From: Acidobacteriota bacterium
GTDB lineage: Bacteria; Acidobacteriota; Terriglobia; Terriglobales; Acidobacteriaceae
Assembly: GCA_021791875.1 (NCBI GenBank)
Contig: JAJYVU010000016.1
Span: 1 to 57,465, forward strand
Direction: 5' to 3'
DNA length: 57,465 nt
Position numbers and translations under genes: made by a program
The notes under the pieces: model-generated
What the model was told of the DNA's origin: nothing
Databases searched by the model: none
The model's input: the letters and a program-made list of their open reading frames with translations, nothing else
Shown: piece after piece, positions 1 through 7,285 of the stretch
Layout of the letters: the number at the start of each line of letters is the position of its first letter
How positions within the stretch are numbered: position 1 is the stretch's first letter

Positions 1-527
1 TCTGCGTCCATCGACGTCAGCAAAATTTCACCTGCTCCGCGTTGCTCCGCCTCGCGCGCCCATGCCACTGCATCACGCCCCGTTGGCTTGCGTCCGCCGC
101 TCACAAAGACTTCCGCCCCTTGCGCATTTCGTCGCGCATCAATCGCAACAACAACCGCTTGTGCTCCAAATTTCGTTCCGATCTCATCGATCAACTCCGG
201 CCTGGACAATGCTGCCGAATTGACGCTGATCTTGTCCGCACCCGCATCAAATACCGCCGCAGCTTCCTCCGCCGTGCGAATCCCCCCGCCTACGGTAAAT
301 GGAATGAACAACCGCTCTGCTGCTTTTCTAACGGTTGCCAACAACGTACCCCGGCCTTCATGCGTGGCCGTGATGTCGAGCAGGACGATTTCGTCCGCGC
401 CCGACTCGGCATGGCGTACGGCCAACTCAGCTGGATCACCGGCATCTACCAGGTCGACGAATTGCACGCCCTTCACAACGCGACCATTCTTCACATCGAG
501 GCAGGCAATAATCCGCTTCGTCAGCAT
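1..527 (-). CDS. hisF: Imidazole glycerol phosphate synthase cyclase subunit HisF (partial, cut by window edge)
   Basis: Reading the minus strand from an ATG at 527 gives 175 codons that stay open to position 1, so the C-terminal third lies outside the window. The N-terminus begins [20 protein letters not shown], the HisF signature with the catalytic first Asp, followed by [18 protein letters not shown], a GGGIRT phosphate-binding loop, DKISVNSAA and GEILLTSMD with the second catalytic Asp. HisF cyclises PRFAR, using ammonia from HisH, to IGP and AICAR in histidine synthesis. Its ATG overlaps the hisH stop by 7 bp (ATGCTGA), so translation is probably coupled. hisA does not lie between hisH and hisF. 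Confidence 0.95.
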   Translation of the reverse strand, partial: MLTKRIIACLDVKNGRVVKGVQFVDLVDAGDPAELAVRHAESGADEIVLLDITATHEGRGTLLATVRKAAERLFIPFTVGGGIRTAEEAAAVFDAGADKISVNSAALSRPELIDEIGTKFGAQAVVVAIDARRNAQGAEVFVSGGRKPTGRDAVAWAREAEQRGAGEILLTSMDA

Positions 528-1120
528 GCCAGCCTCACAAAATTTTGGATCACCTGCCGGCCGGCAGCAGCAGACTTCTCAGGGTGAAACTGCACACCCA
601 TTATGTTGTCTCGCTCTACTGCAGCCGTGAAAGGCTGCCCATACTCCGTAATCGCCACAGTGCTTTTCACCACCGGGGCGCAATAAGAGTGCGTGAAATA
701 TACGAATGCCTCCTGCGAAACTCCGGCCAGCAATCTTGATCCCTCCCGGATTGCGAGTGAATTCCAGCCCACGTGAGGCACTTTCAACTCTGTCGTCCTG
801 AAGCGTTCGCACATGCCTTCAAACGCTCCCAGGCCCTGCACTTGCGGCGCTTCCGTGCTGCCATCGAAGAGCCACTGCAGGCCCACGCAAATGCCGAGAA
901 ACGGAACTCCCGCAGCCACGCGCTCGCGGATCGCCTGGTCCAAACCACGATCACGGAGGAATTTCGTCGCTGCAAAATGACCTACACCTGGAAGAATCAC
1001 CTTGCTCGCCTTTGCGACCGCCTCCGGTTCATCCGCGAGTACAGGCTCCGCGCCGACGGCACGCAGTATCTTCATCACTGAGGTCAAGTTTCCTGCCTTG
1101 TAATCCACAACTGTAATCAC
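521..1120 (-). CDS. hisH: Imidazole glycerol phosphate synthase glutaminase subunit HisH
   Basis: This 199-residue class I glutamine amidotransferase supplies ammonia to HisF. Visible motifs are the N-terminal VVDYKAGNL, the nucleophile elbow [11 protein letters not shown] (Cys near residue 77) and the C-terminal HPEKSA with the catalytic His and Glu. The length is normal for the family. The start is GTG at 1120, inside a GTGA overlap with the hisB stop, which indicates translational coupling. It lies within the his operon between hisB and hisF. Confidence 0.95.
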   Translation of the reverse strand: MITVVDYKAGNLTSVMKILRAVGAEPVLADEPEAVAKASKVILPGVGHFAATKFLRDRGLDQAIRERVAAGVPFLGICVGLQWLFDGSTEAPQVQGLGAFEGMCERFRTTELKVPHVGWNSLAIREGSRLLAGVSQEAFVYFTHSYCAPVVKSTVAITEYGQPFTAAVERDNIMGVQFHPEKSAAAGRQVIQNFVRLAC

Positions 1121-1749
1121 AGCAATCCCTTTGTGCTCGGCAGCATCTCCTTCAGCTGCTGGTCCCGTGAGCAGGCAAAGCGCAGCGCCCGCGCAAACGC
1201 CTTGAAAAGAGCTTCGACCTTGTGATGATTCGAACGTCCATAGACCGTTTTCAGGTGCACGTTTGCCTTTGCGCCGCGGGCGAATCCTTCAAAGAAATCT
1301 TCAACCAGCTCGGCTTGCAAATCGCCCACGAGCCGTGTCTTCACTTTGGTCTTCACAACCGAAGCGGTGCGTCCGCTCAAATCCACGGCAGCCAACCCCA
1401 GCGTCTCATCCATGGTCATCAAAAAATATCCCGCGCGTAAAATTCCACGCTTGTCTCCGAGCGCCCTTTCAAAGGCCTCGCCAAGCGCGATCCCGACATC
1501 TTCCACCGTGTGATGCTGATCCACATCAAGGTCGCCCTTGCAGTTCAACTCCAGATCAAATCCGCCGTGTCTCGTGAACAATTCCAGCATGTGATCGAAA
1601 AAGCGAATCCCGGTCGAGATCTTGTATTGCCCCGTGCCTTCGATCGTGAGCCGGAGCGCAATCGCAGTCTCCGCAGTCTTCCGATCAATCGTTGCAGCCC
1701 GCTTGGCCGCAACCGCTCTCGTGGTTTTCTGCACCGCAGTTTTCTTCAT
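1117..1749 (-). CDS. hisB: Imidazoleglycerol-phosphate dehydratase HisB (monofunctional)
   Basis: The reading frame extends upstream to 1854, but the ATG at 1749 is preferred because it forms an ATGA overlap with the hisC stop. That gives 210 residues with a short Lys/Ala-rich N-terminal extension before the family core. Metal-binding motifs of IGP dehydratase are present: [30 protein letters not shown], and near the C-terminus [17 protein letters not shown]. There is no HisB-type phosphatase (histidinol-phosphatase) domain, so that step must be encoded elsewhere. The protein dehydrates IGP to imidazole acetol phosphate. Confidence 0.94.
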   Translation of the reverse strand: MKKTAVQKTTRAVAAKRAATIDRKTAETAIALRLTIEGTGQYKISTGIRFFDHMLELFTRHGGFDLELNCKGDLDVDQHHTVEDVGIALGEAFERALGDKRGILRAGYFLMTMDETLGLAAVDLSGRTASVVKTKVKTRLVGDLQAELVEDFFEGFARGAKANVHLKTVYGRSNHHKVEALFKAFARALRFACSRDQQLKEMLPSTKGLL

Positions 1750-2822
1750 CCTTTTCCCTTCCAGCCAATCTCCGCCAGCGCCGCTTCGAGGGCGTAGATG
1801 GCATTCACCGTCTGCTCGCGCGTTCCAATCGTGATACGCACGCAGCCTTCGCAACCAGGATCACTGGAGCGGTCGCGAACCAGCACGTTCCGTTCCCGCA
1901 TCTCCTCCACGAACCGGCGATGCTGCGCGCCGATCCGCGTCAATACAAAATTCGCCGCCGAGGGCCAGCGCTGCACTCCATTCCGATCCAGCGCCGTCTC
2001 AAACTCCACGCGAGCCGCGCGCACCTCAGCCACATACCAGTTCAGATAGTCCATGTCTGCCAAAGCGGGCGGCAGGCAGGCAAGCGCCAGAGAATTCACG
2101 CTATACGGAGAAATCACGCGCCGCATCCACTGCATCTGCTCTGCGGAAGCAGCCAGCATGCCAAGCCGGAGACCAGCGAGACCGAAGGCTTTTGAAAACG
2201 TTCGCGCAACAATCAGATTCGGCGTCTTGCCGACCAGATCGATTACGGTCTCGCCAAGAAAGTGAAAATACGCTTCGTCCACCAGCACAGCGGCGTGCGG
2301 CGCAGCCTCAAGCACCCGCAGAATCTGTTCGCGGCGCACCGTTTGCCCGGTCGGGCTGTTAGGGTTTGCAATTGCAATCAACCGGGTCTGGGCAGTAATC
2401 GCCCCTAGCAATGCATCAAGGGGAAAGACGAAGTCATCTCCCGCCGCTATCCGGTCAATACGAGCTTCCGCTCCCGAACCATAGACCTCATACATGGAGT
2501 AGGTCGGCACGGGCAACAGCAGCGCATCGCCCGGATTCAGATACGTCTGGCAAAGCACATGGATGGCTTCATCCACTCCGTTCGTGAGCAGCACCTGCTC
2601 CGGACGCAGTCCATGATGTTCCGCAACAAGCGCCTCCACAGGCGCGCGCTCCGGATACTTCGTCAGGTCCGCGCTTGAGATTGCGCCCAGCACCTCACGC
2701 ACCTTCGGCGAACAGGCCAGGGTATTTTCGTTGAAATCCAGACGCAGGCCGCTGCGATCGCCCAGTGGCGGATGATACTCCTTCATGCGCAACACTCCGG
2801 CGCGCGGTTCAAGCATACTCAC
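1746..2822 (-). CDS. hisC: Histidinol-phosphate aminotransferase HisC
   Basis: This 358-residue fold-type I PLP aminotransferase has [12 protein letters not shown] near the start, [17 protein letters not shown], and the PLP lysine in [16 protein letters not shown], followed by the VRITIGT C-terminal arginine motif. It converts imidazole acetol phosphate to histidinol phosphate. The start is a GTG at 2822 with AGGAGG five bases upstream, inside the 3' end of hisD (14-bp overlap). An ATG two codons later (2816) is the alternative. Its position between hisD and hisB supports HisC over other class I/II aminotransferases. Confidence 0.93.
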   Translation of the reverse strand: MSMLEPRAGVLRMKEYHPPLGDRSGLRLDFNENTLACSPKVREVLGAISSADLTKYPERAPVEALVAEHHGLRPEQVLLTNGVDEAIHVLCQTYLNPGDALLLPVPTYSMYEVYGSGAEARIDRIAAGDDFVFPLDALLGAITAQTRLIAIANPNSPTGQTVRREQILRVLEAAPHAAVLVDEAYFHFLGETVIDLVGKTPNLIVARTFSKAFGLAGLRLGMLAASAEQMQWMRRVISPYSVNSLALACLPPALADMDYLNWYVAEVRAARVEFETALDRNGVQRWPSAANFVLTRIGAQHRRFVEEMRERNVLVRDRSSDPGCEGCVRITIGTREQTVNAIYALEAALAEIGWKGKG

Positions 2823-4095
2823 GACGCCCTCCTGCCTTGTTCAATCTTTCAAGCACCGCTTGGGCGTGTCCCGTCAGGCCTTCGGCTTCAGCCAGAGCCA
2901 CTGCGGCCGGCCCAAGCCGATTTACACCGGCTGCCGTGTATTCCTGCACCGTTACAAGCTTCAGATAATCCATCACGCTCAGCCCGCCCCGCAAGCGCGC
3001 GAGACCGCTGGTCGGCAATGTGTGATTCGGCCCGGAAACATAATCCCCGAGCGGCTGCGAAGACCATGGGCCGACAAACACGGAGCCGGCATTCCGCACC
3101 CAGGTCAGATCTTCGGCGCTGTCAATCGTCAAATGTTCTGGAGCCAGCCGATTTGTCACCTCTCTGGCCTCGTTCGCTGTTTTTGTAACTATCACAGCTC
3201 CGTTTTTTGCCAGAGACTTCCGGGCGATGGAATTCGCCTTTCCGCTCCGGCTCACTGCCGCAGCCACGGCCCGTGCCAGATCACTCCGGCTCGTCAGCAA
3301 TATGGCCACGGAATCCGGGTCATGCTCGGCCTGTGCAATAAGGTCCGTGGCGATGCCTTCCGGATCTCCCGCTTCGCTGGTGACGACAATCTCAGTGGGG
3401 CCGGCCAGCATGTCGATCCCGCAGTCAAAACTCACCAGCTTTTTCGCCGCCGTTACATACGCATTGCCCGGACCCACAATCTTGTCCACTTTCGCAATGC
3501 TTTCCGTCCCATACGCCAGCGCGGCAACCGCCTGTGCGCCGCCGATGCGATAAAAGGCCGTCACGCCGCACAGGTAGGCGGCGGCCAGGGTTTCCTTGGC
3601 GGGCCTCGGCGAAACCGCAACGATGCGCCCCACGCCCGCCACCTGCGCTGGAATCACTGTCATGAGCATCGTCGAGGGCAGCGGATAGCGGCCGCTCGGC
3701 ACATAGCAACCCACTGCATCCAGCGGGATCACCTTCTGCCCCACCGTCACGCCCGGAGCCACGTTCATATCGAACTCGCGTGGGCGCTGTCTTTCGGCGA
3801 ACCGGCGAATATTGTTCATTGCCAGCTTCATCGCTGACCGCAACTCCGTCGAAGTCTCCCGCCAGGCTGCTTCCATCTCCTCGAAAGTAATCTCGATCGG
3901 CTCACTGGCCGGTATACCGTCAAGCTTGGTGCGCTGGCGCAGAAGGGCAGCATCGCCGCCCTTCCGCACGCTCTCCACAATGCGCCGGGCCACAGGCATC
4001 GCGCGCTCATAGCTAGCATCGGTGCGGCTCGTCAGGCGCCCAAGCAGCGCGTAAACTTCTTCCGCCTTGCGCCCCTTCGTGCTCAACACGCGCAT
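2809..4095 (-). CDS. hisD: Histidinol dehydrogenase HisD
   Basis: This 428-residue protein has the normal length for the Zn-dependent enzyme that oxidises histidinol to histidine in two NAD-dependent steps. Recognisable segments are GCYVPSGRYPLPSTMLM, GPGNAYVTAAKK, the active-site stretch AGPTEIVVTSEAGDPE, LIAQAEHDPDS (metal-binding Gln/His) and NRLAPEHLTID with the catalytic Glu-His. The ATG at 4095 is two bases after the hisG stop. The 3' end overlaps hisC. Confidence 0.96.
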   Translation of the reverse strand: MRVLSTKGRKAEEVYALLGRLTSRTDASYERAMPVARRIVESVRKGGDAALLRQRTKLDGIPASEPIEITFEEMEAAWRETSTELRSAMKLAMNNIRRFAERQRPREFDMNVAPGVTVGQKVIPLDAVGCYVPSGRYPLPSTMLMTVIPAQVAGVGRIVAVSPRPAKETLAAAYLCGVTAFYRIGGAQAVAALAYGTESIAKVDKIVGPGNAYVTAAKKLVSFDCGIDMLAGPTEIVVTSEAGDPEGIATDLIAQAEHDPDSVAILLTSRSDLARAVAAAVSRSGKANSIARKSLAKNGAVIVTKTANEAREVTNRLAPEHLTIDSAEDLTWVRNAGSVFVGPWSSQPLGDYVSGPNHTLPTSGLARLRGGLSVMDYLKLVTVQEYTAAGVNRLGPAAVALAEAEGLTGHAQAVLERLNKAGGRREYA

Positions 4096-4097
4096 GA

Positions 4098-4973
4098 CTA
4101 GAGCACCACCTTATTGAGGGGATATTCCACAATCCCGGTCGCCTCGGCAGCCTTCAGTTTCGGAATTACGTCGCGTACCACGCTCTCTTCGAGAATCGTG
4201 TTGACCGCAACCCAATCGGAGTTGCTGAGTTCGGACACGGTCGGCGAATTCAGTGCCGGCAGCACCGAGAGCACCTGTGCCAGATTCGATTTCAATACAT
4301 TCAGCATCAGACCAACCTGCCCCTGAGCCGCGATGGCGCCGCGAAGCATCAGGGCAAGGGTGTCAATCTTGCTGCGCTTCCATTCATCGCTGTATGCCGT
4401 GCGATTCGCGATCAGGTGGGTCTCGCTCTCCATTACCGTATCGATGATGCGCAGGCGATTGGCGCGGAGCGAGCTTCCGGTTTCCGTGACTTCCACGATG
4501 GCGTCGGCCAGCGTCGGCGGCTTGACTTCCGTGGCGCCCCAGCTGAACTCGACATGTACGGGCACATTTTTCTCGGCGAAATAGCGCTTGGTGACTTCCA
4601 CCAGTTCGGTGGCGATCGTTTGCCCACCCAGGTCTTCGGCTTTCTGGTAGGGCGAGTCTTCCGGCACCGCCAGCACCCAGCGGACCTTTCTACGGCTCTG
4701 CTTGGCATACACAAGGCTGGTCACGCTTTCCACGTCGAGACCGCTTTCCACCACCCAGTCAATACCCGTCAAACCGGCGTCGAGCACACCGTGATTAACG
4801 TAGCGTGCCATCTCCTGCGCACGAATCAGCATGCATTCGATCTCAGGATCGTCAATGCTCGGAAAGTAGGAACGCCCATTGGCGTAAATGTGCCAGCCTG
4901 CACGCTCAAACAAAGCGATGGTTGCGTCCTGCAGGCTGCCCTTTGGAATTCCAAGGCGGAGCTTGTTCGCCAT
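4098..4973 (-). CDS. hisG: ATP phosphoribosyltransferase HisG (long form)
   Basis: From the ATG at 4973 the product is 291 residues and begins [19 protein letters not shown]. The frame is open upstream to 5177, but that part reads antisense-like and overlaps hisI. The chosen ATG overlaps the hisI stop (TAATG) and sits just after GGAGG. Family motifs are [45 protein letters not shown] and a C-terminal ACT-like region. The length matches the HisZ-independent, histidine-inhibited long form, so feedback control probably adds to the transcriptional attenuation seen upstream. It catalyses the first committed step, ATP + PRPP. Confidence 0.95.
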   Translation of the reverse strand: MANKLRLGIPKGSLQDATIALFERAGWHIYANGRSYFPSIDDPEIECMLIRAQEMARYVNHGVLDAGLTGIDWVVESGLDVESVTSLVYAKQSRRKVRWVLAVPEDSPYQKAEDLGGQTIATELVEVTKRYFAEKNVPVHVEFSWGATEVKPPTLADAIVEVTETGSSLRANRLRIIDTVMESETHLIANRTAYSDEWKRSKIDTLALMLRGAIAAQGQVGLMLNVLKSNLAQVLSVLPALNSPTVSELSNSDWVAVNTILEESVVRDVIPKLKAAEATGIVEYPLNKVVL

Positions 4974-5323
4974 TAGCGGACCTCCTGTGCGACAGGAAAT
5001 GAAATGGGCCGCGTGAAGCAGCTCACAGTACCCTCGTGGCAAACCAATCCATCGCCTTCCACCTCGACTCGGAAGAGGAGCGTGTCGTTGTCGCAGTCGG
5101 TTGCGGCCTCTAAGACACGCAGGCGGTTGCCGCTGCTCTCGCCTTTCATCCACAGCTTTTGCCGTGTACGGCTCCAAAATGTGACATAACCGGTTTCCAG
5201 CGTCTTCTGGTAGCTCACCTCATTCAGGAAACCAACCATGAGCACCTGCCCGGTTTTGGCGTCCTGGACGATGCCCGGCACCAGGCCGTCCAGCTTTTCG
5301 AAATCGATCGTTGCGTCCGTCAT
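4973..5323 (-). CDS. hisI: Phosphoribosyl-AMP cyclohydrolase HisI
   Basis: This 116-residue protein is first in the his operon. It has [17 protein letters not shown], the metal-binding [10 protein letters not shown] motif and the Zn-binding CHEGTVSCF. It lacks the HisE pyrophosphohydrolase domain found in HisIE fusions, so HisE must be encoded elsewhere. The ATG at 5323 is preceded by AAAGGA about nine bases upstream. About 40 nt separate it from the attenuator terminator at 5363-5396. Confidence 0.94.
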   Translation of the reverse strand: MTDATIDFEKLDGLVPGIVQDAKTGQVLMVGFLNEVSYQKTLETGYVTFWSRTRQKLWMKGESSGNRLRVLEAATDCDNDTLLFRVEVEGDGLVCHEGTVSCFTRPISFPVAQEVR

Positions 5324-5362
5324 GTATCAAGTCCTTTTCTTAAGTCACGGTGGATATGACGC

Positions 5363-5396
5363 AAAAAGCCCGCTGGCTCTTGCGCCGGCGGGCTTT
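5363..5396 (-). terminator. his operon attenuator terminator
   Basis: On the minus strand the arms GCCCGCCGGC (from 5393 to 5384) and GCCAGCGGGC (5377 to 5368) form a ten-position stem with one mismatch around the loop GCAAGA. It is followed immediately by TTTTT. It lies between the leader ORF and hisI. The 5' arm contains CCGCCGGC, perfectly complementary to GCCGGCGG within the leader ORF (5448 to 5441), so terminator and antiterminator are mutually exclusive. Read as an attenuator. Confidence 0.88.
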
Positions 5397-5420
5397 CTCA
5401 AAGTCTCGGTCTGGCTTTAG

Positions 5421-5513
5421 CTATTTCGATCCAGACAGATCCGCCGGCACACTCGTCGCGTGGTGATGATGGTGACGATGATGGTGGCGAATCTTCATCC
5501 TGATATTGAACAT
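5421..5513 (-). CDS. hisL: Histidine operon leader peptide (His-rich, 30 aa)
   Basis: This small ORF has ATG at 5513 and TAG at 5423-5421. It encodes 30 residues, including HHHRHHHHH at positions 10-18: eight His codons in a nine-codon run. Just after the His run, codons for V-P-A-D contain GCCGGCGG, which can pair with the terminator 5' arm. This is the classical arrangement in which a ribosome stalled for charged tRNA-His frees an antiterminator. An internal ATG at 5498 (25 residues) is an alternative start, because the predicted -10 overlaps the first ATG. No strong Shine-Dalgarno is seen, so translation may be near-leaderless. Confidence 0.85.
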   Translation of the reverse strand: MFNIRMKIRHHHRHHHHHATSVPADLSGSK

Positions 5514-5547
5514 AATGGCACGGCTTCGGGCTGTCAACGCCCGAAGC
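5509..5547 (-). promoter_or_regulatory. Probable his promoter with overlapping palindromic operator
   Basis: The minus strand has TTGACA (5537-5532), a 17-nt spacer and TATGTT (5514-5509), a plausible sigma-70-type promoter. The TTGACA lies in the spacer of a perfect palindrome, GCTTCGGGC-7 nt-GCCCGAAGC (5523-5547). Such a palindrome over a -35 box is typical of a repressor operator, but the regulator is unknown. It also lies about 100 bp upstream of kdsA on the opposite strand and could serve both. Confidence 0.5.
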
Positions 5548-5620
5548 AAATCCGGCGGGCTTCGGCACTCGTCCGGGGAAGATGTTTGCGGTTGCCCCTG
5601 TGTTTGGCGACCTGAATTTT

Positions 5621-5626
5621 TATACT
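5621..5626 (+). promoter_or_regulatory. Possible -10 element of kdsA
   Basis: TATACT lies 20 bases before the kdsA GTG. No convincing -35 was recognised, so this is a weak call. Confidence 0.3.
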
Positions 5627-5645
5627 CTGTGATTCAATACTGGCT

Positions 5646-6482
5646 GTGAACCACACATTTCAGATCGGTCCCGTAACGGTGGGAGATGGCGCGCTTTTCC
5701 TCATTGCCGGCCCATGCGTCATCGAAAGCGAAATGCACGCCCGCAAGATGGCCGACGCCATCCAGCAAATTGCCGCTGATCTCGGCATCCCCTACATTTT
5801 CAAGGCCTCTTACGACAAGGCCAACCGCACCTCGGTTACCAGCTTTCGCGGCCCCGGCCTGAAAGACGGTACTGCGATCCTGGGGCGGATCGCGAGGGAA
5901 AATCGACTGCCCGTACTCACCGACGTCCACGAACCCGGTCATTGCGCCATCGCCGCCGAACACGTGGATGTGCTGCAGATTCCTGCCTTTCTTTGCCGCC
6001 AGACGGACCTGCTGCTGGCCGCGGCCAATTCCGGCCGCGCCGTCAACGTGAAGAAAGGCCAGTTCGTTGCCCCGTGGGACATGCAACACACCGTGGGCAA
6101 ACTGGAATCTACCGGCAACCGGCGCTATTTCCTGACCGAACGCGGTGCCAGCTTCGGCTATAACAACCTGGTCGTGGACATGCGCTCGCTGCCGATCATG
6201 CGCAAACTGGCTCCGGTGGTTTTTGACGGCACACACTCAGTACAGACGCCCTCGGCCGCGAATGGCGTATCAGGCGGCCAGCCGGAGTTCATCCCGGTCC
6301 TGGCGCGCGCCGCTGTCGCCGCCGGCATCGATGGCTTGTTTCTCGAGGTTCACGATAACCCGGCCGCAGCTAAGTCAGACGGCGCCAACGCGCTCCATCT
6401 GAACCTGTTGAAGCCCCTGCTCGAAAACCTGCTGGCGATCCATCGGGCCGCGCATCCGGCCCCCGCACCCGGGAAACGTTGA
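5646..6482 (+). CDS. kdsA: 3-deoxy-8-phosphooctulonate synthase (KDO8P synthase)
   Basis: This 278-residue protein condenses PEP and arabinose-5-phosphate to KDO8P for the LPS inner core, which implies a Gram-negative envelope. Motifs are LIAGPCVIES, FKASYDKANRTS, FRGPGL, TDVHEP, QIPAFLCRQTDLL, NVKKGQF, FDGTHSVQ and EVHDNP. The Cys in AGPCVIES, where E. coli KdsA has Asn, points to the metal-dependent class of the enzyme. The start is GTG at 5646 and no upstream in-frame alternative was seen. It is transcribed divergently from the his operon. Confidence 0.94.
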   Translation: MNHTFQIGPVTVGDGALFLIAGPCVIESEMHARKMADAIQQIAADLGIPYIFKASYDKANRTSVTSFRGPGLKDGTAILGRIARENRLPVLTDVHEPGHCAIAAEHVDVLQIPAFLCRQTDLLLAAANSGRAVNVKKGQFVAPWDMQHTVGKLESTGNRRYFLTERGASFGYNNLVVDMRSLPIMRKLAPVVFDGTHSVQTPSAANGVSGGQPEFIPVLARAAVAAGIDGLFLEVHDNPAAAKSDGANALHLNLLKPLLENLLAIHRAAHPAPAPGKR

Positions 6483-6561
6483 CTGCACGACCTTTGCCGA
6501 GGCGCTTCAACCGTGTATCGTGAAAGTTTCTAGGCTATTCCGTGAGGTTTGAGAAATTCGC

Positions 6562-7218
6562 GTGAGAATCCGTCGTTCTTTTTTTGCCACTCTGGTTGCT
6601 GCGGCACTTGTGCTTTCTACAGCTTCGTTGCATGCACAGGTTGTTGCCACGGCACCGGTAACCGTCTCACCCGCCTATAACAATCACTTCGATGTGTTCG
6701 GCGGATACATGTACTCGCACTTCAATCCGGCTCGCGGCGATCAAATCCATGCCATCAACATGCTGGGAGTCAACGGCACATTCACTGACTGGGTAAAGCC
6801 CAGCTTCGGTTTTGAGTTCACGACACGCCATGTTTTCGGGACGATTCTCCCGCCGGTAAATGGCTACGGCATCAAGAACTACCGGGCGTCTCAGCATTTT
6901 TTCATGGTCGGCGTGGCGTCGCGCTTTGTCCGTCATCCCAAGTATGACTTCGGCATGCATCTCGACGTTGGAGCCGTCTATGGCATCTTCAACAATGGAT
7001 ACCCTGCCTACGTGCAGCCAATCGACTTGGGCATCTTCAATACCCAGCCGGCCATTGCCATGGCGATCGGCGCTTTTTACGACTACAACATCAAGCCCAA
7101 ATGGGCGATACGCCTTTACACCGACTGGCAGCCCACCTTTTATGGCAAGACACATCAGGACGAATTTGCCGGCGCACTTGGAATTGTCTACAAATTTGGA
7201 AAGCGGAAGATAAAGTAA
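6562..7218 (+). CDS. Outer-membrane beta-barrel-like exported protein
   Basis: This 218-residue protein starts with GTG at 6562 and has a clear Sec signal peptide (RIRRSFF, hydrophobic core, cleavage near SLHA-Q at about residue 26). The rest alternates aromatic and polar residues in strand-like stretches such as FDVFGGYMYSHF, FGFEFTTRHVFG and AIRLYTDWQPTFYG. It ends GALGIVYKFGKRKIK, as expected of a small 8-stranded OmpA/OmpW-like barrel. The exact family is not recognised. It is followed by a strong terminator and appears monocistronic. Confidence 0.65.
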   Translation: MRIRRSFFATLVAAALVLSTASLHAQVVATAPVTVSPAYNNHFDVFGGYMYSHFNPARGDQIHAINMLGVNGTFTDWVKPSFGFEFTTRHVFGTILPPVNGYGIKNYRASQHFFMVGVASRFVRHPKYDFGMHLDVGAVYGIFNNGYPAYVQPIDLGIFNTQPAIAMAIGAFYDYNIKPKWAIRLYTDWQPTFYGKTHQDEFAGALGIVYKFGKRKIK

Positions 7219-7239
7219 ATCTATCCCGAAACCGAAAGG

Positions 7240-7266
7240 CCGCCAGCGATGCTGGCGGTCTTTTTC
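7240..7266 (+). terminator. Rho-independent terminator after the barrel protein gene
   Basis: Perfect 8-bp stem CCGCCAGC/GCTGGCGG with loop GAT, followed by TCTTTTTC. The opposite strand has only a weak CCTTTC tail, so it mainly serves the plus-strand gene, though it also lies just past the convergent aspS stop. Confidence 0.85.
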
Positions 7267-7285
7267 ATGCCCCGAACGGCACGTC

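Noticed and set aside
2785..3837. Plus-strand frame of 350 codons
   Set aside because: Antisense to hisD.
6483..6561. Possible regulatory RNA between kdsA and the barrel gene
   Set aside because: Short, with no stable structure or promoter pair.
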